From positions 1,083,681-1,147,680 of the forward strand of contig KZ111153.1 in assembly GCA_002077045.2 (NCBI GenBank): 64,000 bases of DNA, written 5' to 3'. The DNA is from Rachicladosporium sp. CCFEE 5018 (taxonomy: Eukaryota; Ascomycota; Dothideomycetes; Cladosporiales; Cladosporiaceae). Of the stretch, positions 53,887-64,000 are shown piece by piece. Below the pieces are notes generated by a model. It had not been told where the DNA came from. It did no database searches and was given only the letters and a program-made list of their open reading frames with translations. The translations under genes and the position numbers were made by a program. The stretch's first letter is position 1. The number at the start of each line of letters is the position of its first letter.

Positions 53887-54590
53887 ATGGCCTCCGCCCT
53901 CCGCCCCACTGTCCTGCACCGCGCGCTCGCCCTTCCAGTGTCCCGCTCCATCACCACATCTGCATCCCCTGCCCTCCGACAGCTCCGACTCACCACCCCC
54001 ATCCTACGACAATGCCCTCGAGCTACATTCCAGACCTCCACAGCGCGAAAGATCCTGCCACCTCTACCGCAAGTCATGCACGGGACGATCAATGATGCTG
54101 CGCCAGTCCCGGAGCCAGAGCCATTGCACGGCAGCTACCATTGGAGTTTTGAGAGGTATGCAATGCTCGCACTGGACTGGAGGATAGGACGCGAAGGTGA
54201 AGCATTCATGAGCTAGACAGTGGCTGACAGGTGATACACAGGGGCGTCTCGATTGCACTTGTACCCCTCACAGTCATCCCCTTCGCCGCCGGCTCACTAA
54301 GCCCGCTTCTTGACGGTGGACTGATCGGACTGCTGATTTTGCACTCGTACATGGGTTTCGGGTACAGCTCCTCGACTCCTCCACACTCACATCACAATGG
54401 TTCATACTGACATGCCCGCCACAGCGCCTGCATCACAGACTACTTCCCCACATGGCGTACTCCCATCACGCGCAAACTGGCAGACTGGGCAAACTTCCTT
54501 GCGATCTTTGTCGTCGGCTGGGGTTTTTACGAGTTCGAGACAAATGATGTGGGTGTTACGGAGGCTGTGAGAAAGATCTGGAAGGCTTAG
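53887..54590 (+). CDS. SDH4: Succinate dehydrogenase membrane anchor, small subunit (CybS)
   Basis: Anchors complex II in the inner mitochondrial membrane and contributes to quinone and haem binding. Exons 53887-54155, 54242-54361 and 54425-54590; introns of 86 and 63 nt; 184 residues. Presequence MASALRPTVLHRALALPVSR. The family core follows: GSYHWSFER at the first junction, GVSIALVPLTVIPFAAG (helix 1), LDGGLIGLLILHSYMGFG (helix 2, with His of the HS-x-GF motif), the DY quinone-site pair in CITDYFP, a third helix (FLAIFVVGWGFYEF) and the conserved end ETNDVGVTEAVRKIWKA. The splice sites place exon 2 over exactly two helices. Confidence 0.93.
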
Positions 54591-55053
54591 GGAAGGGGGG
54601 TAAGTGTGTCTAGCTGGGATTATATGATGTTGTATCCTCTACATTTTGCTTCATGGCTTAGTCGGTGTGGGGGCGACCCGGACGCCTGTGCTCGTTTCCT
54701 AAGCGTCCGCTCGATTAAATCGCAATTCGAATTGTCGTAGCGATCAGCGGGAGAACTGCGCTTACTGGGTGAGCGTCAGCGTGTAATCAGCATTGTGTTC
54801 TCGACACTTCCCATGCGACTAATCAGGAGTGCTGTGTCATCAGACGAATTGAGAAGATGAAACTAAGCTGGCATGTTATCACGACCAACCAGCGTCTTCG
54901 CGGCTAGCCAGTCAAATGGCCCCAGCTGCTGTCATCACGTAAGGACACCACAATAAGAAAATGAAAGCACGTACTTGTACCACGCTGCCACATCAGATCC
55001 CTCGCCCCACCAGCCATGTGCACCTCATCCAGCGTAATTCATGCCTTGCCACT
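54591..55053. other. Convergent intergenic region
   Basis: 3' flanks of SDH4 and the GNAT gene. No feature supported. Confidence 0.5.
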
Positions 55054-55686
55054 TCAGACCAACTTCACGCCCACCTTGAAATGCAGATCCTCCCTCAACC
55101 CCTCCATTCCCTCTGTATGTGTGAAGCCCTTCTTCAACACACTCTCTCCGCCCTCGACATCCGCAAACCCCATTCGCGTCCAGAAATTGCCCGTCTCAAC
55201 GACACTGTAATTAGCGTACAACTCCCTTCCGCCCCTGAGTTTCGCCTGCTCGCAGAGAACGTTGATGAGTGTTCGTGCGAGACCTTGGCCCCGATGCTCA
55301 GGCGACACGCAGAAACAGCAGACTTCCCACCCAGCCGTGTCGGTCGCAGCTTGCAGATGCTGATTAGAAGCCGCGCCGTTGGCGGAGTCGCCATGTTTGG
55401 GGACATGGGAGATCCAGTTCAGTCCTCTGTGCGGCTCAAGCCCAGCGCAGGCAATAGGTTCGCCACTCTCAGATAGGAGTACGATGAGAGAGCCTTTGGG
55501 GCCGATTTCGTGGCCTAGGTCGGCGAGGCCTTGCGTTACGTCTGGGGCTAGGCGGTACCAGGTTGGTGGGAAGGCTTGGATGTCTTTGCGTTTGTAGGAT
55601 GTGAGGATTAGACTGTGTAGGGCGGGAGCAAAGGGGAGAGAAGGGAGGGAGGACGAGGGGTGGATCTCAGTTCTGGTGGGGGGCAT
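55054..55686 (-). CDS. GNAT-family N-acetyltransferase
   Basis: 210 residues, one exon. The GNAT signature is clear: VCCFCVSPEHRGQGLARTLI, where RGQGLA is the acetyl-CoA pyrophosphate-binding Q/RxxGxG/A loop, preceded by a beta strand and followed by a helix (NVLCEQAKLRGGRELYANYS) and the NFWTRMGF motif typical of the C-terminal strand and helix. The first ~95 residues contain a substrate-side region (YKRKDIQAFPPTWYRLAP). No signal peptide or membrane span. Small-molecule or protein substrate cannot be told from sequence. Confidence 0.86.
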   Translation of the reverse strand: MPPTRTEIHPSSSLPSLPFAPALHSLILTSYKRKDIQAFPPTWYRLAPDVTQGLADLGHEIGPKGSLIVLLSESGEPIACAGLEPHRGLNWISHVPKHGDSANGAASNQHLQAATDTAGWEVCCFCVSPEHRGQGLARTLINVLCEQAKLRGGRELYANYSVVETGNFWTRMGFADVEGGESVLKKGFTHTEGMEGLREDLHFKVGVKLV

Positions 55687-56856
55687 GGTTGATGGGTCAC
55701 TGTTGCGTTCGTGACTGCTTCGCTCTCCAGATGGTCGAATGGTTTTCTGCTGCTATATTGTATGTCCGTGATGGGAAGCTGTGAGGGGCTGGACCCCAGA
55801 GCGATAACTACTCTCGCTATCAGCGAATCGAAGCCGTGTCGACGTAATGTCTTCTCGATTCCAAAGCAAGGAATCCCAGTGATACGACTAAGCTGAGAGG
55901 AGCGGTGCCTGCATTTTGAATATCCAGAGAAAGGAAGATGGAGTTGTGAGGCAATACAATTCTGTTAAGACCAAACTTGACGAGGCAGATACTTCCCAGT
56001 GGAGGATTGGAGGTAAATATGTTTCAATCAAGTTCAAACATGCACATCAATCTTCTTGTCCGGCGGCGGCGTCGTTCTTTGGCAGCTGTTACTGAGTCAT
56101 GACAGGCCATTGGCATGCAGCCAAGTAGCGCAGATCGACGCAGATACCCAAGACGGATCTCGTAGCTGAACATTACCACCCTCACCAAGACTGATCCCTG
56201 GCACGCCTGGCCATGTACGATACTGATGTCAGTAGACGCCGACGTTTCTTCCAGGCGTCTACTGATCGATACCTCGCTGTCGTCGACCAATGCCACTCCC
56301 GAGCGCCGCCGTTCCGCTGCATCGGTTACACAGCCGAATCCGCCTACGTCACTGCACAGCAGCTCTCATTCGCAGCGTGCCTGACGACAGCTGCTGCTGA
56401 CATCTCATGCACGTGTACAGCCCCTCCGCTACAATCCGGCCGCGTGGTAGTAGAGGGCAGATGAGAGGGGTTGGGTAAGTTATAGAGCTGTCTGTTCCTG
56501 CGTTTAAGCATTTGCTTGTATTCTGTTTACTCCGCTTTCAAGTGTTCTACGTTGTGGCAGCTGCACGTTCTGCTCGAGGCTGAGGCGCGAAAGCAATGCC
56601 AGATCTATGTCCAACGGCTCGAAATGCTCGCCTGAGCGACTACTAGGCGCACCGCGACAACAGGCCTTCTGTTCGAACTGCCGTCGAGAGACTCAAGCTG
56701 ACCAAACACGATCACAGGGGCGCCTCTCTCTCTCTCCAAAACGTAGCGAGAGCAGAATTCCACTCGTGGCGCGGACGACAAGTGCACAAGCGACACCATC
56801 CTATTGTCACAGCTTAGGCAGCCCGAGCGCAAAGTCACAATCCCAAGATCAACGCC
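55687..56856. other. Divergent intergenic region, about 1.2 kb
   Basis: Between the GNAT gene (minus) and the Ysc84-like gene (plus). The last ~250 bases, free of introns, are probably the latter's leader. No gene, tRNA or repeat supported. Confidence 0.5.
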
Positions 56857-58902
56857 ATGGCCAGTGCAACTCTCTGGCAGCGCGTCAAAAGCGGCAGTAA
56901 AACCGGCTTCGACAAGGCGTACGCAGCAGTCGACAAACTGGGCCCGCCCATCAATAAGCTCTCCAACAAGATTGGCTCTGAAGCCTTCTGGCCAACGACT
57001 CTCGACAAAGAATCCGATAAAGCGGCTCGAATCCTGAAATCCTTCTGCAAAGACGGCTTCTACACGGAAGAAGAGTACCAGCCCGCGGACAATGGGCCGA
57101 AGCAGAAGCAGCGGGTGGTGAAGAAGATCCCCACGGAGGTGATCAGGAATGCGAAGGCATTGGCTATCTTCACGACTATGAGGACGGGGCTGTGGGTCAG
57201 TGGTGCGGGCGGGAGTGGGGTGTTGATTGCCAGGCAGGAGGATGGGAGGTGGAGTCCGCCGAGTGGGATTATGTTGCATACGGCTGGACTGGGGTTTATG
57301 GTCGGGATCGATATCTACGATGCTGTGGTTGTGATCAACTCTGCGAAGGCGCTAGAGGCTTTCTACAACGTACGATGCACGCTTGGCAGCGAGGTCAGTG
57401 TTGTTGCTGGGCCGGTAGGTGTGGGTGGTGTTTTGGAGACGGAGCTGCATAAGCGGCAGGCGCCAGTGTTCAATTACATGAAGAGTCGCGGGTTCTATGC
57501 CGGGGTGCAGATTGATGGGACGATTATCATTGAGCGGACGGATGAGAATGAAAGGTTCTATGGGGAGAGGATTGGGGTGAAGGATATATTGAATGGGAAG
57601 GTCAGACATCCGCCGTTCGAGGTGAGGCGACTGCTTGAAACGATCAAGGCTGCGCAAGGTGATAAGGATGTCGATGAAGCATATCTACCTACCGAGGCGC
57701 CACCTGGTAACTTCGAGGTGGACGATGGCCATATGTTCGGCGTACCGGACAAGGAGGATCCTGATCCGTACGCCGTGCTTGCACTCGAGAAAGAGGGCAT
57801 GGGAGTGCGAGAGGCGGCGACAAAGGCTCGCGCAAGCTGGGTCGATTTCACTTTCGCACCAAGTCCCACGAGTCCAGTGCACAAGGTCTATCAACGACAT
57901 TCGGGGGAGCATAGCTTCAGCAGACCTGTGAGCTGGCGGAAGAGTGGTGGCAGTATGACAAACCTTTCGATGACCTCTTCAGGTACAGGGAATGCTTCGG
58001 CGCGACCTATGGCACCTCCGCCACCTCCTAGGAGCTTGAGAACGAGTATGGAGCGTACAGCGGAGCGACCTGTGCTGATGACGAGTACGGCGACGCAGAC
58101 GACCGAGGAGGATCTCCCACCTAGTCCGAGCAGAAATCGCAAGACTGGCTCACCGCTTGCCAAAGCGGTACAGACACCTCCAGAATTGCCAGTACGAGAC
58201 AGCACCGGAAGTCTGCATCAACTACATAATCAGCTCACGCCACCGCGTACGCCACCGGCGCAGACTACTCAATTTGCGGAACTCTCGCCAACACCGCAAA
58301 TGGATGATGTCAAGCCTGACGAAATATCTCATCATGGCATGCACCAGGTAGAGCTTGACGATGATCACGATGATCTCGAAGATGACGACGTTCACATTGA
58401 GGAGCCTGTCGTGCACTCTGTTCAGACCGTCCGAGCCATCCAGCCAACGAGTCCTGTCGCCATCGCAGGTGGATCGAAGGCCCGCGTGGTGACGGTGGGC
58501 AAGCGGATACCGCCGAAACTGCCGCCACGAAACCCGAACAGGGTGGGCGATGGCAGTCCGACTAGATCAGAGGCTAGCTTCGAGCCGATACCTGCGGGGA
58601 CAGAGATAGAGACCTTCAGTGACGGCCACCATGCAGCAATCCCTGCGCTCGCGAACATTGACACAGCGACCGGCACAGAAGAAGTGGACCGTTCACTGGG
58701 CCAGCGAGCAGCTCATGATAGTCCTAGTCTGGGCAAGATGATGAGGGATGTGAAGCTCGATGATGACGATGAAGAGGACGTGGTCTCACCAATGGAGGCC
58801 GGGATCAAGCTGCATGATGGTGAGCACAGCGTGGGAGAGAACCAGAAAGACATGCGAGCTCGAGAGCCGGTCAGGACGTCGATGCCTGGCGGGTTCGACT
58901 GA
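56857..58902 (+). CDS. Ysc84/SH3YL1-type SYLF-domain protein
   Basis: By family, SYLF proteins bind actin and phosphoinositides and act in endocytosis. 681 residues, one exon. SYLF (Ysc84 actin-binding, DUF500) domain at residues ~40-260, with FWPTTLDKESDKAARILKSF, IPTEVIRNAKALAIFTTMRT, GLWVSGAGGSGVLIARQEDG, PSGIMLHTAGLGFMVGIDIY and AVVVINSAKALEAFY. Usual yeast homologues end in an SH3 domain; here the C-terminal ~380 residues are disordered and proline-rich (APPPPPRSLRTS, PPKLPPRNPNR) and lack a recognisable SH3, so the protein may instead be an SH3 ligand. Acidic clusters near residues 500-515 and 630-640. Confidence 0.9.
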   Translation: MASATLWQRVKSGSKTGFDKAYAAVDKLGPPINKLSNKIGSEAFWPTTLDKESDKAARILKSFCKDGFYTEEEYQPADNGPKQKQRVVKKIPTEVIRNAKALAIFTTMRTGLWVSGAGGSGVLIARQEDGRWSPPSGIMLHTAGLGFMVGIDIYDAVVVINSAKALEAFYNVRCTLGSEVSVVAGPVGVGGVLETELHKRQAPVFNYMKSRGFYAGVQIDGTIIIERTDENERFYGERIGVKDILNGKVRHPPFEVRRLLETIKAAQGDKDVDEAYLPTEAPPGNFEVDDGHMFGVPDKEDPDPYAVLALEKEGMGVREAATKARASWVDFTFAPSPTSPVHKVYQRHSGEHSFSRPVSWRKSGGSMTNLSMTSSGTGNASARPMAPPPPPRSLRTSMERTAERPVLMTSTATQTTEEDLPPSPSRNRKTGSPLAKAVQTPPELPVRDSTGSLHQLHNQLTPPRTPPAQTTQFAELSPTPQMDDVKPDEISHHGMHQVELDDDHDDLEDDDVHIEEPVVHSVQTVRAIQPTSPVAIAGGSKARVVTVGKRIPPKLPPRNPNRVGDGSPTRSEASFEPIPAGTEIETFSDGHHAAIPALANIDTATGTEEVDRSLGQRAAHDSPSLGKMMRDVKLDDDDEEDVVSPMEAGIKLHDGEHSVGENQKDMRAREPVRTSMPGGFD

Positions 58903-59410
58903 GAAGCCAACTCAGCGCCTGACAACACTGGAGGCCGCTAGTGAATGAGCGTCAACGATCTCTGATGATAATGATGCGTTATGTGCCTATATAGATACTA
59001 TAGCCCTCTTGGACACACAGTACTTGTATCTTATGCCATGTTACGTCGAGCTCTCCAATGTTCGTTCGCTCCTCCAAATCGCGTAGTTGATTGGCTAAAT
59101 CCTGGTCACGTGCAGCCCGCTGCCCGCATCACTTCTCGGACTTAGGAGACTGCATTTCAAGAAAGTGCCCCAGATCATCAGGACCCCCGTCAACATCACC
59201 ATCCCGGCATTACGCACAGCTCGCGTGCGTTGGTGCAGCATTCTTCCCTCTACTTCTTGATTTACCTTGTGCATATACACACCCTACCCTCCCACCCCCG
59301 TCTCCCCTGTTACAACCCTCACATCCATCGCCCACGACGCGATCCCAAGCTCCACCATCGCGACGGCGCGGACAGGGCACGAGTACAACTAGTGCTGGAG
59401 GGTCGCAAGG
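58903..59410. other. Intergenic region
   Basis: 3' flank of the Ysc84-like gene and promoter plus leader of the NUP2-like gene. Pyrimidine-rich tract near 59280-59330. No gene supported. Confidence 0.5.
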
Positions 59411-62400
59411 ATGAGCAAGCGCGGCGCGGAAGGCCAGGGCGGCGAGGAGCGGTATGGCGGGTATGAGCATGGAGGTGGGCCTGATGGGACGGCGGATAAG
59501 CCGCGCACCGCTACGGCTGCGCAGATGGCGCAGAGGAAGTGAGTATACCCCCTTTCCCCCCTTGTTTCGCGCGGCGTTCTACGGCAGCTTAGCGAAAGGC
59601 TGGCGGCGCGGTCTGAGGTGGGTGATGGAATTGGAACTGGGTCTGCGATGGAGGATCGCTGGAGCACGCTTTTGAGCTGGAGTGCGGCCGGTGGGTCAGC
59701 CCTGGAGCCAAGGGAGATCGGGCCAGAGGTGACCTGTCTGAGACAAGGATCTGCATAAGCTGTAAGAAGCAGTGCCGGCGTCACAGCTGCCACATGACTA
59801 TGGGCTCGCTGGTGAAGGCCAGAGGAGACTTCTTTTCTCCGGATACTACAACGTGCTTGCGCTACTATCGACTCAGCTGCGGTAGCAAGTCAGCACCGCT
59901 CCATCAGTGAGAGGCTGCAGGTGTCGATGTCGAAGGAAACCTATCCGCACAATCCGCACACTGTCCTTTCTCCGAGGCCCTGCATGCCTGGCTCGCGCTG
60001 TGGCTATGTGGCTACGTGCGCAGCAGGTTGAACAACTTTCGAGAGAGGATCTGTAATAATGGACTACTAGCGAAGCTTGTGACTTGTGCTTCGAGGGGCT
60101 GCGCACGGTCGGATCACGTGTGTCCATCGCACTTGCTTCGTATACTCGACACGGGAGAGACCGCCGCCAAGGCAGCGCACAATCAAAACAAACAGCTTTG
60201 TTGACACTTTGCTAACACACCACTTCGCAGAATCAAAAGCCTCAAGGGGCGACCAGGCACAGGAAGCGTAGGGCGCCGAACAGCGTCACCTAGTCCGATG
60301 CCAATGTTCCCTCCACAACAGCAACAGCAGCCAGCTGGCCCAGTCCAGTTCAACTCTGCAGCCCCATCATCATTCAGCTTCGGCGCGCAGCAACTACAAC
60401 AACAAGGCTTCGGCTTCGGCGCATCACAGCCCCAGCAAGCCACTTCCTCATTCACCTTCGGTCAGTCCCAGCCGCAAGCACCTCAGCAAAACAATATGAA
60501 CGGCTCAGCGTCATTTGGCGGATTCGGGCAACAGCCTCAGCCTAACGGCAGCGCATCTCCAAGCCTCTTTGGTGGATTTGGCCAGCAGCAGCCTCAGCAG
60601 AATGGCAACAGCACCCCATCCTTCACTTTCGGCGCCGCTCCTTCGCAACCGCAGCAGAATGGTAGCAATCCCTTCCAGCAGCCACAGCAAAACGGCAGCA
60701 CGCAGTCCTCGAATGCATTCGGCGGCTTCTCTGCTCAACCTTCTCAGCCAGCAACAAACGGCACTTCTCAGTCAACACTTTTCAATGGCTTCGGGAATAA
60801 GTCACAAGACAGCTCACGCGCGTCTACGCCTTTCTTAGGTTCACAGCCCGACGCATCTGCTAAGCCAGCTGCACCAAGCAATGGGTTCCAATTTGGCAAG
60901 ACCGCACCTGCCTCGAGTAGTCCATTCAACGGCTTCAGCACCACTCAGCCAGCTGCTCAGCCCAACACTAGCAACATCTTCAATCCATCGGTCAACAAGT
61001 CGATATTCGAGAAGCCTGCAGAGACACCAAAGGCGAATGGCTGGGCTTCATTCACGTCTGGCACACCTTCACCCTCGCAGGCCAACGGCACTGGCGCAAG
61101 TGTGCTGAGTGGCTGGTCGCAGCAACAAGCCACCAAGTCCTTCACTGGCTTCACACCAGCTCAAGCTGCACAGCCAGATGCACAAGACCAAGACGACGCA
61201 ATGATCAGTCCACAGAAGCAGCAGAGCCAGCCAAGCACTCGTTTCAGCTTCGAACCCCCAGCCGGGCAGACTATCCCCTTCGGTACCGCACAACAAGGCG
61301 CGAATGTATCTGACGCGTCCGCATCTGTATCCACACCTGGCAAGAGTCCCTTCGACAGTATCACGCCTGCTGACACTGCACCAACGCCAGCGCAGCCACT
61401 GTTCGGCTTCGGCCAAAACAAATCGCCTGCTGCAGTGCCATCTGAGGTGAATGAAACGGCAAGCACTCCAAAGTCGCCCACAATTATCGGCAACGACTTG
61501 TCCAGCCGTATCAGCTACCCAGACACCAGCCGCGAGTCATCGCAGGAAGCGCATACACCAACACCGCAATCTCCATCACTCTTCATCGGCTTCGGCGCAC
61601 AGGTTACCCAACCAAGCACTCCGTCTGCCAACCTCTTCGCTGGCAAGACAAATGAGGCGCCCCCGAGCGAGGTACCGGCTTCTACAAAGGGTTCGTCTAC
61701 GGGCAATAGACTCTTTGCGCCTTCGGCCCATGCTGGCAAGTCGCTGTTCACGCCAGCAGCACCATCGAAGCTCTCGCAAACCACAATCGCCTCACCGCCA
61801 CAGGTATCCACCTTGCCAATGGCCAAGGAGATACCAAGATCCACTCCTGCTACGACATCATCGCCATATGAGCGTGAGATGCGTAAGCTGAACAAACAAT
61901 TCATGGCGCAATGCCAGCGGGCCGATCGCAAAGCAGATCTGACGCTGCTGTGCGAGTACTACATGTCCAAGACAAAGGAATTGAAGCGCAAGAATGGCAA
62001 AGCCGTGACTGCGGACATTTCCACAGACGAGGCGACACCCAAAGCAGCACCTGCCGCGTCAACTTCCAACCTCTTCAGTGGTGCTGCAAGCAAGACACCA
62101 TCGATGCCACCTGAGCGGCCATCAGTTGCTGCATTCGTCACACAGCCTGTCCCAGAGACGCCCACACCCAAGCCCGCAGGTCGACTTTTCCAGAATTTCG
62201 CCGCGAGTGTTCCGGCGCAGAAACGTAAGCCAGATGATGAGGCTGACCGCGACATTGCGCCCGCAACGGAGAAGCGCTCGAGACCCAATGACACTGTCGA
62301 CTATCCATCACTATCACAAGATAGCAGCAACACATCGAAGTTGTTCGCCTCCGTCATCACTAAGAATGGTGACAGCGGACTTGCAGCCTCGACTTCGGCG

Positions 62401-64000
62401 CAGTTCCAGCCGAAGGCGGCCGAGACTCCAGCCGTAAGCTTATTCGGCGGCTTCAAGCCGATCAATACTGCACCAAGCGAATCGCCCAGCAGTGCAGGCG
62501 GCTTCAAACCCATCAACAACGCATCAAACGGACCAGCTAGCTTGCCAGGCGGCTTTACACCGACGATGCCAGCGACTGGGGCTCCCAGCAACGGCACGGC
62601 TGGCTTCAAGCCTAGTGTGCCATCTGGTGGTGCTACGATGGATGCTTTCGCTGAGGCTGCCCGCAAGACTGCAGCCGCGGAGCGCAAGAGAGCCCGTGAC
62701 GAGGAGTTCGATAGCGAAGAGGATGATCCCGAGGAGTGGGAGCGCGGCTGGCAGGAGAGACAGGCCAAGAAGAAGCAGAAGCTTGATGAAGCGGCAAAGA
62801 CAGGCAAAAGCTTCTCCTTCTCTGCACCTTCTACCTCCGTGAGCACAGTCGACGCATTCGCCGAGGCTGCACGCAAGAATGCCGCTGCAGAGCGCAAGCG
62901 CGCGAGAGATGAGGAGTTCGACAGTGAGGAGGATGACCCTGAGGTGTGGGAGGCTAGCTGGAATGAGAGGCAGGCGACGAAGAAGAGGAAGCTGGAGGAG
63001 GCTGCGAAGAGTGGCAAAGGCTTCTCCTTCTCTGCGCCTTCCGCTGCTGTGGCCGAGAAGCCAGCTTTCAGCTTCGCCGCACCGGCTACGACTGCAAACG
63101 GTACTGCACACGACAACGCCGAAAACGAAGATACTGCGACCAAGACCCCAGCCGCCAAGCCTGCCTTCAAACCGTCCACCAGCTTCTTCGGCAGTGCAGC
63201 CAAGCCACTCGACGGCACCAATGAAGCCGAAGACGATCACACATGGAAGCAAGGCACTCCGATCAAGTTCGGCGGTGCGGTACAGCCACCGGCAGAGCAA
63301 GTGGCATCACCAGCACAGCCCATCGGTCTCTTCGCCAATGTTCAGGGTGGGTCACTGTTCCAGAGGAATGGCGACACTACCCCGCAGGCGAAGGCTGGCA
63401 GCTTCACTCCAAGCTTCGGCGGCAGCTCACTGTTCCAGAGGAACGGCGGGTCGCCTGCCAAAGCTGTCGATGGCCCCGCAGACAGCCTGGGTGGCTCACT
63501 GTTCGTGCAGAACGGAGGGCCATCGGCAACGACTCCTGGAGGCGTGCAAGGTCGATCGCTGTTCGTACAGAACGGCGAGACCCCGGCTAGGAACACTGGA
63601 GGTATGCAAGGTGGATCGCTGTTCATGCAGAACGGCAGCACACCGGCAAAGTCCCTTTTCGGCCAGACACCCAGCGGCACACCAGCAGTGAACGGCAATA
63701 GCCTTTTCAACTTCAACAAGACTGGCCCCGCCACCCCTGCTTTCAGCTTCGCCCAGACACCAGCGAAGTCCTCGGCGCCAGTGAGCACCAACGGCGACAA
63801 TACGGATGCCAATGATACCGCGGACGAAGCCGGCGATGCCGCGCCAGCTGAGCCCCAGATCGGAGATCTGACCGCCCTGCAGGCGTCGGAGTTGGCCGAG
63901 AACACCATTCTGCATCACGTCCCGAAAGCTAAGGCGTACAAGTTCTGCCTCGCCAACCCCTCAGCTGAGACCCCGACTTGGGTTGAGAAGGCGCTTGGTC
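59411..64000 (+). CDS. NUP2: NUP2/NUP50-type FG nucleoporin with Ran-binding domain (3' partial)
   Basis: Mobile nucleoporin acting in importin recycling through Ran and importin alpha. Exon 1 is 59411-59538 (MSKRGAEGQGGEERYGGYEH, then ATAAQMAQRK); exon 2 starts at 60231 (IKSLKGRPGTGS) and remains open to the last base of the window, so the stop lies outside. The intron is 692 nt, ending in GCTAACACACCACTTCGCAG. Exon 2 is dominated by FG repeats (SFSFG, GFGFG, LFGGFG, LFGFGQ) in Gln/Asn/Ser-rich context, with an ordered segment at nt ~61860-61990 (YEREMRKLNKQFMAQCQRAD), two 70-residue acidic-basic repeats at 62641-63060, and five SLFxxNG repeats at ~63346-63630. The start of a Ran-binding domain (ENTILHHVPKAKAYKFC) is at ~63899. 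Nuclear-pore location by family. Confidence 0.9.
62641..63060 (+). repeat. Two tandem 210-nt coding repeats in the nucleoporin
   Basis: Units starting at 62641 and 62851 each encode DAFAEAARKxAAAERKRARD, then EEFDSEEDDPE, then a Trp-containing stretch and SFSFSAPS (70 residues). Frame and length are identical, with codon differences, so the duplication is not brand new. Confidence 0.8.
63346..63636 (+). repeat. Five SLF-x-x-NG coding repeats
   Basis: GGSLFQRNG, GSSLFQRNGG, GGSLFVQNGG, GRSLFVQNGE and GGSLFMQNGS, spaced 60-75 nt. They belong to the nucleoporin's low-complexity part just before the Ran-binding domain. Confidence 0.7.

Overview
The window is nuclear DNA of a filamentous ascomycete. 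Introns are short (48-100 nt, GT..AG with CTAAC/CTGAC-like branch sites), genes lie on both strands without operons, and the recognisable genes are typical fungal nuclear genes: a Ccc2-type copper ATPase, Swr1, nuclear-encoded respiratory subunits, a cyclophilin-RRM protein, a Ysc84-like protein and an FG nucleoporin. Gene content suggests a Dothideomycete, but that is inference and no species is claimed.

Layout. 1-8.1 kb: 3' part of a copper ATPase; a four-membrane-span protein with a minisatellite in its coding region; a small orphan; a three-exon complex I ESSS subunit divergent from SWR1. 8.1-13.4 kb: SWR1, intronless. 14.4-18.2 kb: a Gly/Ser-rich secreted protein and a secreted S10 serine carboxypeptidase whose last coding part is shifted by one base. 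18.2-22.5 kb: gene-poor. 22.5-25.7 kb: an uncharacterised protein and a WDR89-like WD40 protein. 26-31.3 kb: a head-to-tail array of five paralogous secreted proteins of unknown function, one broken by a stop codon, with a possible relic of a further copy and a shared 13-nt motif upstream of three members. 31.4-39.3 kb: a DUF829 hydrolase, a Rieske/AIF-like oxidoreductase, a large coiled-coil protein and an F-box-like protein. 40-40.5 kb: a 95-residue cysteine-repeat protein in four small exons. 40.5-43.4 kb: gene-poor. 43.4-49.6 kb: a lysine 2,3-aminomutase homologue with a one-base frameshift, a small orphan, a cyclophilin-RRM protein and a GH1 beta-glucosidase. 50.4-58.9 kb: a DUF1479 dioxygenase-like protein, a divergent pair made of the mitochondrial processing peptidase beta subunit and SDH4, a GNAT acetyltransferase and a Ysc84/SYLF protein. 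59.4 kb to the end: a NUP2-like nucleoporin, open to the window edge, with a 692-nt first intron.

The genes do not form one pathway. Several serve mitochondria (ESSS subunit, processing peptidase beta, SDH4, probably the Rieske/AIF-like protein and the aminomutase). The most original content is the tandem secreted family and the cysteine-repeat mini-gene. Exon boundaries were derived by hand from splice signals, phase and family continuity; no similarity search was run.
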